A stretch of DNA of 14,822 nucleotides from JAICNG01 sp035765135. Its GTDB lineage: Bacteria; Gemmatimonadota; Gemmatimonadetes; Gemmatimonadales; Gemmatimonadaceae. The notes below the pieces were generated by a model. That model worked only from the letters and a program-made list of their open reading frames with translations. It did no database searches and was not told the origin of the DNA. The position numbers and the translations under genes were made by a program. This document shows positions 7,291 through 14,822 of this stretch, piece by piece (the stretch's first letter is position 1; the number at the start of each line of letters is the position of its first letter). The stretch is taken from contig DASTYE010000225.1 in the NCBI GenBank assembly GCA_035765135.1, positions 1-14,822 on the forward strand, in the 5' to 3' direction.

Positions 7291-8829
7291 TCAGTCGGTG
7301 GAAACGACGTCGATGCGCAGCCGTCCGATCAGGCGAAGCAGCTCTGCCTGCTTCGAGAACCCACCGATGACGAACCGCAGATGCGCGGCGTCAGCCGGGA
7401 ACTGCCCGAAGGTTGGATCGACCGCGACCCAATCTCCCAGGAAGACTTCCGGCCAGGCGTGGTAGTAAAACTTGCCTCCGACGTACGCGAGCCCGGCCAC
7501 GGTGCGCGCCGGGATGCCCATCGCGCGCGCCAGCGCAACGTACAGCTGCGCGTGCTCGTTGCAGTCGCCGGCCCTCGCGCGGAGCACCTGCGTCGCGCTC
7601 GGGATCGAGAAGCTGATTCGCTTTTCCAGCGAGTCGTGCACCCAGCGCACGAGGCGCTCGGCCGCCACGCGCGGGTTGCGGGTCTCGCCACGAATGCGCT
7701 CGGCGAGCGCAATGATCGCCGGGTCGTCCGCCTGGAGGAGTCGCTCAGGACGAAGGTCATCCTCGAAACGTCCGCCCCGCCGCATCGGGAGCGGATATCC
7801 CGGAACGAGGGACGGCGGTGCCTCACGACGCACGCTCAGCGTGTCGCCCTCGAGCGTCTGCCGCCCACCGGCAAGCGCCCACCCGTCGAGCGGTGCTCCC
7901 TCCAGGCGAACGGCGAGGCGCGACAGCTGCCGGTGGTTGCGGATCGGCGCGGACGCCGCGATCGCGGTCGCCTCCTGAATGTCGCTATCGGGTCGCGGCT
8001 CCACCGCGCGGGCATTCCACGTCTTCCAGTTCTCGAACGCGACCTCGTACGCCTCGCGCTCCAGGAACAGGTTCCCGGGGTGCATGGCCTCCACCATTCG
8101 GCCGTTGGCATCGACCCAGCCGGAGAGCGCGCCTCCCTCCTGCTCGACGAGCCACGCGCGGACGGTATCGCGGCGCGCCGCGACCCATCGCTTCCGATCC
8201 CAGTCGAAGGCGGCGCTGTCGTTGACGACGAACAACGACTCGGCGCGAACGACGACCGTGACCTCTCCCGGCGCCATCGACAACGGGTCGAACACGGAGA
8301 AGGTCTGCCGCGCGCCTAACGTGGGCCGGTCCATCAGCGCGAACGTCATTGGCACCAGGGTGGGGAGCAACAGAGGCTTCGTCAGCGGAATTCGCCGCAC
8401 TTCCGCGGGGCCGTCCTCCGTGCTGAGCGAGAGCGTCAGCAGCGTGTCACCGGAAACGTCCCCAGTTGCGCGGAGCGGGCCGATCTCCGGGCTGAGCTCG
8501 AGCGTGAACGACCGAAGCTCCAGCGATCGCGTGAGGCGCGAGGAGAGTCGCGCCGATCCCCGATGCTTTTGGCCACCCGCCTCGATGTCGAAGAGGAGCT
8601 GGTCGCTCGTCGTGATCTCGGCCTCCGTCGTGTCGATGCGGGCCGACGCGAACCCGATTTGCGCGCCACCCTGCATCACGCGGTAGTACGCCGTACCGGG
8701 ATCGACGCGCGACCCCGCATCGCGCATGCGGTCGCTCTCGGTCCGGAACAGCTCCCGACGTGCGAGGAGGCCGAGTCCGGCGAGCCAGGCGACGAGCACG
8801 ACAGCCGCGACGCTTCCGCGCCGCATCAT
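7291..8829 (-). CDS. Membrane-anchored transglutaminase-like cysteine protease-fold protein
   Basis: This 512-residue protein carries a transglutaminase-like core near its C-terminus. The triad is visible: Cys423 in AGDCNEHAQLY, His457 in FYYHAWPEV and Asp471 in AVDPTFGQFP. Residues 7-23 form a single hydrophobic N-terminal anchor or uncleaved signal, so the bulk (about 30-512) should be outside the cytoplasmic membrane. Residues 45-330 look like a beta-rich domain of unknown function; a charged linker precedes the catalytic part. Bacterial members can be proteases or amide-forming enzymes, so the reaction is not fixed. Two ATGs lie in tandem (8829 and 8826); the first is 8 bp after GGGAG. 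It is the first gene of the operon with the ABC ATPase, permease and acyltransferase, 4 bp from the ATPase and 107 bp after cutA. Confidence 0.9.
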   Translation of the reverse strand: MMRRGSVAAVVLVAWLAGLGLLARRELFRTESDRMRDAGSRVDPGTAYYRVMQGGAQIGFASARIDTTEAEITTSDQLLFDIEAGGQKHRGSARLSSRLTRSLELRSFTLELSPEIGPLRATGDVSGDTLLTLSLSTEDGPAEVRRIPLTKPLLLPTLVPMTFALMDRPTLGARQTFSVFDPLSMAPGEVTVVVRAESLFVVNDSAAFDWDRKRWVAARRDTVRAWLVEQEGGALSGWVDANGRMVEAMHPGNLFLEREAYEVAFENWKTWNARAVEPRPDSDIQEATAIAASAPIRNHRQLSRLAVRLEGAPLDGWALAGGRQTLEGDTLSVRREAPPSLVPGYPLPMRRGGRFEDDLRPERLLQADDPAIIALAERIRGETRNPRVAAERLVRWVHDSLEKRISFSIPSATQVLRARAGDCNEHAQLYVALARAMGIPARTVAGLAYVGGKFYYHAWPEVFLGDWVAVDPTFGQFPADAAHLRFVIGGFSKQAELLRLIGRLRIDVVSTD

Positions 8830-8900
8830 GGGGCGCGCTCCCGGAACGTCCGACCAGCGTTCTCTTTTCTATGGAAGACAAGGATCGACATGTCGTGGGC

Positions 8901-8925
8901 CCGCTCCTGTGATCGCTCGGAGCGG
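8901..8925 (-). terminator. Possible hairpin between cutA and the transglutaminase-like gene
   Basis: A perfect 7-bp inverted repeat (CCGCTCC at 8901-8907, GGAGCGG at 8919-8925) encloses an 11-base loop. It begins about a dozen bases after the cutA stop in transcription order. No T-run follows on the minus strand, so it may be an attenuator, a processing site or chance. It is the only structure I see in the 107-bp gap that could separate cutA from the downstream operon. Confidence 0.25.
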
Positions 8926-8936
8926 ACTCGCGAGCC

Positions 8937-9266
8937 TCAGGACAGCGGCAATGAGGTCTCGTCGTCGATCCACTCCAGATACTTGTGTAACCCGTCGGAA
9001 ACGGGAAGTGCCAGCAGCTCCGGGACCTTGTACGGATGGAGGTCCGCGAACGCCATCTCGAGGGCGTCGATCCGCGCCTCCCGTGTCTTCATGAGGACGA
9101 TTACCTCCCGCTCGTCCGCAACCTTTCCCTCCCACCGATACAGCGACCGAACGCCCGGCAGGATGTTGCCGCAGGCGATGAGGCGGCGATCCAGGAGCTC
9201 GCGAACGAGGGCGACGGCCTCATCGACGGAGGCAACGGTGGTGAGGACGACGAGCGGTTTGGGCAT
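8937..9266 (-). CDS. cutA: CutA1 divalent-cation tolerance protein
   Basis: CutA is a small, very stable trimeric protein with a ferredoxin-like fold, linked in E. coli to copper tolerance and to cytochrome c biogenesis phenotypes. At 109 residues it is of normal length. Family marks are present: ACGNILPGV (31-39), SLYRWEGK (41-48), EVIVLMKT (54-61), HPYKVPE (77-83) and YLEWI (96-100). The ATG at 9266 has no ribosome site on its own strand: the GGAGG-like bases nearby belong to the repeat and read on the other strand. It is divergent from uvrA, with a 207-bp repeat-bearing gap between them. The transglutaminase-like gene follows after 107 bp and could be separately transcribed. Confidence 0.95.
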   Translation of the reverse strand: MPKPLVVLTTVASVDEAVALVRELLDRRLIACGNILPGVRSLYRWEGKVADEREVIVLMKTREARIDALEMAFADLHPYKVPELLALPVSDGLHKYLEWIDDETSLPLS

Positions 9267-9271
9267 GGCGA

Positions 9272-9440
9272 GAGGAGGTCGAGGTCGTCGAGGTCGTCAA
9301 GGGTGTCGAGGTAAGGTGGTCAGGGTAGCGAGAGTGTCCAGGGCGCCAAAGTGTTTATCCAACCCGTCGACGACCTCGACGACCTCGACGACCTTGACGA
9401 CCTCGACGACCTTGACTCCCTCGACACCCTTGCTCTTGAA
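9272..9440. repeat. Inverted array of 9-bp units between cutA and uvrA
   Basis: The left arm (9272-9316) is about five 9-bp units, including GAGGTCGTC twice (9281-9298) and AAGGGTGTC (9299-9307). The right arm (9369-9431) is seven units in a row: GACGACCTC, GACGACCTC, GACGACCTT, GACGACCTC, GACGACCTT, GACTCCCTC, GACACCCTT. Bases 9278-9298 and 9369-9389 are exact reverse complements over 21 bp with a 70-bp centre. The left unit AAGGGTGTC is the exact complement of the last right unit. The right arm is open in the uvrA frame and would read as DDL repeats. The unit length (9 bp) and two-arm layout recur at 13935-14033. Confidence 0.9.
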
Positions 9441-9441
9441 T
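9412..9441 (+). promoter_or_regulatory. Candidate uvrA promoter at the edge of the repeat
   Basis: TTGACT at 9412-9417 matches five of six bases of a sigma-70 -35 box. TTGAAT at 9436-9441, 18 bp later, matches four of six of a -10 box. Transcription would start near 9448, about 26 bases before the uvrA ATG. The -35 arises at a CTT|GACTCC junction of two 9-bp units. I see no LexA-like palindrome. The -10 match is weak. Confidence 0.35.
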
Positions 9442-9473
9442 CCCGCCGTCCCCGCCGCGAGCTTTCACCGGCT

Positions 9474-12380
<2,907 letters not shown>

Positions 12381-12386
12381 CGTCGA

Positions 12387-13055
12387 ATGGTCTCGCTCCT
12401 CGACATCATTGGCCCCGTGATGGTGGGTCCGTCGTCCTCGCACACGGCGGGGGCGTGTCGGATCGGCCTGCTCGCGCGGTCGCTGGTCGGCGGCACTCCG
12501 CAGACCGCGAAGCTCGAGCTGCACGGATCGTTCGCTCGCACGGGCGAGGGGCACGGAACGGACAAGGCGCTCGTCGGCGGCCTGCTGGGGTTCCGACCCG
12601 ATGACGAGCGCCTGCGTGACGCCCTCGACATTGCTGATCGCGAAGGCCTCGCGTACCACGTCGAAAAAACGACGATCGCCGAAGACGCCCACCCCAACAC
12701 CGTGCGCCTGACGATCGAGCGCGATGGAACCTCGGTCGAGGTCGTCGGAGAATCGCTCGGCGCCGGCCGCGTCCGCCTCACGAGGATCGACGGCTTTCCG
12801 GTCGAGGTCACCGGAGCGCTGTGGACGATCGTGCTCGTCGCACGCGATCAGCCCGGGTCCATCGCCCGCATCTGCGGAATCCTCGCCGATGAGGGCGTCA
12901 ACCTCGCGACGATGCGCGTGACGCGGAAAGAGCGCGGCGGCGACGCGTTCATGGTGCTCGAGCTCGATGACCCGCCCAGCGGGCAGGCGCTCGCGCACAT
13001 CCGGACGCTCGACTGGGTGCGTCGGGTGCGAGCGCTCGACAAGGTCGCCGGTTAG
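12387..13055 (+). CDS. sdaAB: L-serine dehydratase, iron-sulfur type, beta subunit
   Basis: This is the smaller subunit of the two-chain [4Fe-4S] L-serine ammonia-lyase, which converts L-serine to pyruvate and ammonia. It is 222 residues, as in Bacillus-type enzymes. The N-terminal domain holds GPSSSHTAG (14-22), a hallmark involved in substrate binding, followed by HGSFARTGEGHGTDKALVGG (46-65). A C-terminal ACT domain (about 148-220) is indicated by VLVARDQPGSIARI and GVNLATMRV; ACT domains in this enzyme class bind L-serine as a regulatory ligand. It begins 6 bp after uvrA and ends with GGT TAG GCG, 2 bp before the alpha subunit. Joining to uvrA on one transcript is unusual in function but supported by spacing. 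Confidence 0.95.
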   Translation: MVSLLDIIGPVMVGPSSSHTAGACRIGLLARSLVGGTPQTAKLELHGSFARTGEGHGTDKALVGGLLGFRPDDERLRDALDIADREGLAYHVEKTTIAEDAHPNTVRLTIERDGTSVEVVGESLGAGRVRLTRIDGFPVEVTGALWTIVLVARDQPGSIARICGILADEGVNLATMRVTRKERGGDAFMVLELDDPPSGQALAHIRTLDWVRRVRALDKVAG

Positions 13056-13057
13056 GC

Positions 13058-13936
13058 GTGTTCTCTTCCTTGCAGGCGGCCATTGCGGCCGCGGGAGCGC
13101 AAGGCAGCTCCCTCGCTCGCGTCGCGCTCGAGGCGGACTCGCGCGATCAGGGACGGCCGGTCGAAGACATTCGATCGGCGCTCGCTCGGGCGCTCGGCAT
13201 CATGCGAGGTGCCGTCGACCGCGGCATGCAGGGCGATCTCCGATCGGTGTCCGGTCTCGTCGGCGGAGATGCCGCCAAGCTGCGCGAGGGTCCGCCCGGC
13301 CCACTCGCGGGGACGCTGTTTCGCGACGTGCTCGCCCGCGCGCTCGCCGTGCAGGAGGTGAATGCGGCCATGGGGGTCATCGTCGCTGCGCCAACCGCGG
13401 GCGGTGCCGGGGTCCTCCCCGCCGTCCTCACGGGTGTGGCCGCCGCACATGGCGTTGACGACGACCGGCTCGTCGATGCGCTCGCCACGGCGGGTCTCAT
13501 CGGCGCGGTGATCGCGGAACGGGCATCGCTCTCGGGGGCGGAGGGCGGCTGTCAGGCAGAGACCGGTGCAGCCGCGGGCATGGCGGCCGGTGCGGCCACA
13601 GAAATGTGCGGCGGCTCGCCCATCCAGGCGGCGCACGCGGTTGCCCTCGCGATGCAAGGAACGCTCGGTCTCATCTGCGATCCCCTCGGCGGGCTCGTGG
13701 AGATCCCTTGCGTCTTCCGGAATGCCACCGGCTCGGCGATTGCGCTGGCGGCTATCGAGATGGCGTTGGCGGGAATCGAGTTCAGGATCCCCGTGGATGA
13801 GGTTATCGACGTCATGGGTGAGATCGGTCGGACGATGGACGTCCGGTATCGGGAAACCGCCGGTGGCGGTCTCGCGGCGACACCAACCGGCCGCCGGCTG
13901 ACGAGAGAGAGGTTGGTGCAGCTGAAAAGAAGCTGA
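13058..13936 (+). CDS. sdaAA: L-serine dehydratase, iron-sulfur type, alpha subunit
   Basis: This 292-residue catalytic subunit pairs with the beta subunit encoded just before it. Cys165 (GGCQAE), Cys207 (LICDPLGG) and Cys218 (EIPCVF) have spacings of 42 and 11 residues, matching my recollection of the three cluster-binding cysteines in the Legionella enzyme; the fourth iron site is left free for substrate. Cys184 (EMCGG) is additional. APTAGGAGVLPAVL (111-124) and the glycine-rich GAAAGMAAGAATEMCGG (170-186) fit the family. The C-terminus ends in KRS with no tail cysteine, unlike the single-chain Legionella type. The GTG start at 13058 lies 2 bp after the beta stop. The stop codon overlaps the first unit of the 9-bp repeat array, which may serve as a 3' end structure. 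Confidence 0.95.
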   Translation: MFSSLQAAIAAAGAQGSSLARVALEADSRDQGRPVEDIRSALARALGIMRGAVDRGMQGDLRSVSGLVGGDAAKLREGPPGPLAGTLFRDVLARALAVQEVNAAMGVIVAAPTAGGAGVLPAVLTGVAAAHGVDDDRLVDALATAGLIGAVIAERASLSGAEGGCQAETGAAAGMAAGAATEMCGGSPIQAAHAVALAMQGTLGLICDPLGGLVEIPCVFRNATGSAIALAAIEMALAGIEFRIPVDEVIDVMGEIGRTMDVRYRETAGGGLAATPTGRRLTRERLVQLKRS

Positions 13937-14033
13937 AGGGATCGGAGGGATCGATGGGATCAAAGGGGTCCACGGGTATGCGTCTTTCGATCCCGTCGAT
14001 CCCGTCGACCCCTTCGATCCCTTTGATCCCTTG
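13935..14033. repeat. Inverted array of 9-bp units between sdaAA and the ybjN-like gene
   Basis: The left arm comprises GAAGGGATC, GGAGGGATC, GATGGGATC, AAAGGGGTC (13935-13970) and a degenerate CACGGGTAT. The right arm comprises GATCCCGTC twice, GACCCCTTC, GATCCCTTT, GATCCCTTG (13989-14033). Aligning left 13944-13970 with right 14007-14033 gives 22 complementary positions of 27 around a 36-bp centre; other registers also pair. It begins within the sdaAA stop codon. Unit length and layout equal those of the array before uvrA, but the unit sequence differs. It could act as a terminator for the uvrA-sda operon, though no T-run is present. Confidence 0.88.
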
Positions 14034-14051
14034 CTCTTTCCGGGCTATCTT
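14023..14051 (+). promoter_or_regulatory. Candidate promoter of the ybjN-like/pspA operon
   Basis: TTGATC at 14023-14028 and TATCTT at 14046-14051 are separated by 17 bp, the optimal sigma-70 spacing. Both match four of six consensus bases. Transcription would begin near 14058, leaving a leader of about 113 bases to the ATG at 14171. The -35 hexamer is formed at the junction of the last two 9-bp repeat units (TTT|GATCCC). Confidence 0.45.
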
Positions 14052-14119
14052 CCGGCCGGACGCGTCGTTACGCCATGCGCCGCGCGGTGGAAGCGAAACA
14101 GGAGAACCGCGCTTCGCGT

Positions 14120-14142
14120 AAGGAGGGCAGCGCGGATCCGCG
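14120..14142 (+). promoter_or_regulatory. Orphan SD-like sequence followed by a 12-bp palindrome
   Basis: AAGGAGG at 14120-14126 is the strongest ribosome-site match nearby, but no start codon lies at a normal distance after it. CGCGGATCCGCG at 14131-14142 is a perfect palindrome. Both lie in the leader of the ybjN-like gene. Possible readings are an operator, a ribosome standby site, or chance in GC-rich DNA. Confidence 0.3.
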
Positions 14143-14170
14143 ACGATGCCGCCCGTCACCCAGGTGCTTC

Positions 14171-14575
14171 ATGGTCACCAGAGAAGACATCGAGAGTTTT
14201 CTGGACCGCCTCTCAAGCGAAGGCGCGAGCTACACGGAAGTCGAGCCCGGGCTCTGGGTCGTCAAGCCTGGCGGGATGCTCGACGCCGACGTCGTGGTCA
14301 ACTACTCGCCGCCCGTCGCGCTGTTGCGCGTCAAGGTGATGGATCTGCCGAAGGATGAGCGTGCGGCCGCTGGCCTCTCCCGGCGGCTGCTGGAGCTCAA
14401 CGCGTCTGACCTCGTGCATGGCTCCTACGGCATTCAGTCCGACGCGATCGTGCTGACGGAAGCGCTCGAGCTGGCTCACCTGGACTATGAGGAATTCCTC
14501 GCCAGCTACGAGGGCATCACACTCGCGCTCGCGGCGCATCTTCGCGAGCTGGCGCCTTATCGCGAGGCACGCTGA
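14171..14575 (+). CDS. YbjN domain-containing protein
   Basis: This 134-residue protein fits the YbjN family, which has a type III secretion chaperone-like alpha/beta fold and no established enzymatic role. Visible features: an N-terminal helix (MVTREDIESFLDRL), a beta segment around EPGLWVV (25-31), VVVNYSPPVALLRVKVMDLP (41-60), a helix SRRLLELNASDLVHGSYGI (70-88) and a final helix (LDYEEFLASYEGITLAL, 104-120). This order is typical of the family. I choose the ATG at 14171 (AGGTG 4 bp upstream) because the conserved sequence starts there; an in-frame ATG at 14075 would add 32 mostly basic residues with no family resemblance. It is followed after 2 bp by the pspA gene, suggesting a joint envelope-stress role by association. 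Confidence 0.82.
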   Translation: MVTREDIESFLDRLSSEGASYTEVEPGLWVVKPGGMLDADVVVNYSPPVALLRVKVMDLPKDERAAAGLSRRLLELNASDLVHGSYGIQSDAIVLTEALELAHLDYEEFLASYEGITLALAAHLRELAPYREAR

Positions 14576-14577
14576 GC

Positions 14578-14822
14578 ATGGGCCTCATTGACCGTCTCTC
14601 GACGTTGATTCGCTCGAACATCAACGATCTCATCTCCTCGGCGGAAAATCCCGAGAAGATGTTGAATCAGATCATCATCGACATGCGCGGTCAGCTCGCG
14701 AAGGCGAAGCAGCAGGTGGCCGCCGCGATCGCCGATGAGAAGCGGCTGCGCGATCAGGCCGATGGCGAGCTCCGGAACGCGCAGGACTGGGAGCGTCGCG
14801 CGATGCTCGCGGTGCAGGAAGG
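14578..14822 (+). CDS. pspA: PspA/IM30 family envelope-stress protein (3' partial)
   Basis: PspA/IM30 proteins coat the inner face of the cytoplasmic membrane, related in fold to ESCRT-III, and help keep membranes sealed under stress. The 81 visible residues match the family N-terminus: MGLIDRLSTLIRSNINDLIS (1-20) includes the amphipathic helix that binds membrane, followed by AENPEKMLNQIIIDMRGQL (22-40) and the long helical hairpin AKAKQQVAAAIADEKRLRDQ (41-60). The gene continues beyond the window edge. The ATG lies 2 bp after the YbjN-domain gene, so the two are probably co-translated. No PspF-type sigma-54 promoter is seen upstream; the only candidate is the sigma-70-like site at 14023-14051. 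Confidence 0.95.
   Translation, partial: MGLIDRLSTLIRSNINDLISSAENPEKMLNQIIIDMRGQLAKAKQQVAAAIADEKRLRDQADGELRNAQDWERRAMLAVQE

Noticed and set aside
8826..8891. 21-codon open frame whose TGA overlaps the ATG of the transglutaminase-like gene
   Set aside because: Could be a coupling leader, but an open frame of this length is common by chance here and it lacks a ribosome site.
9272..9440. Possible CRISPR-like or minisatellite array
   Set aside because: Units are 9 bp, directly adjacent with no spacers, and arranged in inverted arms; this does not fit CRISPR.
9351..9473. In-frame GTG at 9351 giving UvrA a 41-residue N-terminal extension with DDL repeats
   Set aside because: The extension is only the translation of the 9-bp repeat array and has no counterpart in UvrA; the ATG at 9474 gives the family N-terminus.
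14075..14170. Earlier ATG for the YbjN-domain protein
   Set aside because: The extra 32 residues are Arg-rich and unlike the family, and the ATG at 14075 has no ribosome site.

Overview
The window is GC-rich chromosomal DNA of a bacterium, most likely a member of the Gemmatimonadota. That assignment is an inference from base composition, the style of the proteins and the gene content; no rRNA gene is present to confirm it. I support fourteen protein genes, the first cut at its 5' end and the last at its 3' end. I see no tRNA, rRNA, CRISPR array, insertion sequence or prophage. The longest gene-free stretches are 234 bp (13937-14170) and 207 bp (9267-9473), and both hold repeat structures.

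Left block, plus strand (1-3402): the end of a family 4-type uracil-DNA glycosylase, a small YfiM/DUF2279-like protein, a 71-residue helical protein of unknown function, the cytochrome c heme lyase CcmF, and a 94-residue membrane-anchored zinc-ribbon protein whose ATG overlaps the ccmF stop. A strong GC-rich hairpin lies just before ccmF.

Central block, minus strand (9266-3369): cutA, then a tight four-gene operon read right to left: a membrane-anchored transglutaminase-like protein, an ABC ATPase, a large ABC permease and a PlsC-type acyltransferase. Junctions within the four are +4, -8 and +2 bp. The operon runs tail-to-tail into the ccmF operon, and the last 34 bp of the two converging genes overlap.

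Right block, plus strand (9474-14822): uvrA, then the two subunits of iron-sulfur L-serine dehydratase (beta, then alpha), spaced 6 and 2 bp. After a repeat-filled gap come a YbjN-domain protein and the start of a PspA/IM30 gene, 2 bp apart.

The signals that ordinary annotation does not explain are repeats. (1) Two intergenic regions, before uvrA and before the ybjN-like gene, each carry 9-bp tandem units arranged as two inverted arms around a 36-70 bp centre. The unit sequences differ between the two loci, but both fit a GAYNNCNTY-like pattern. In both, the last units of the right arm create a TTGAC/TTGAT hexamer, followed 17-18 bp later by a -10-like hexamer facing the next gene. (2) The octamer CGTTAGGC or its complement occurs eight times, plus one GGTTAGGC. 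Three of the nine copies supply the stop codon of a gene. These are the best candidates for something undescribed. The transglutaminase/ABC exporter/acyltransferase operon is the most interesting protein-level unit.
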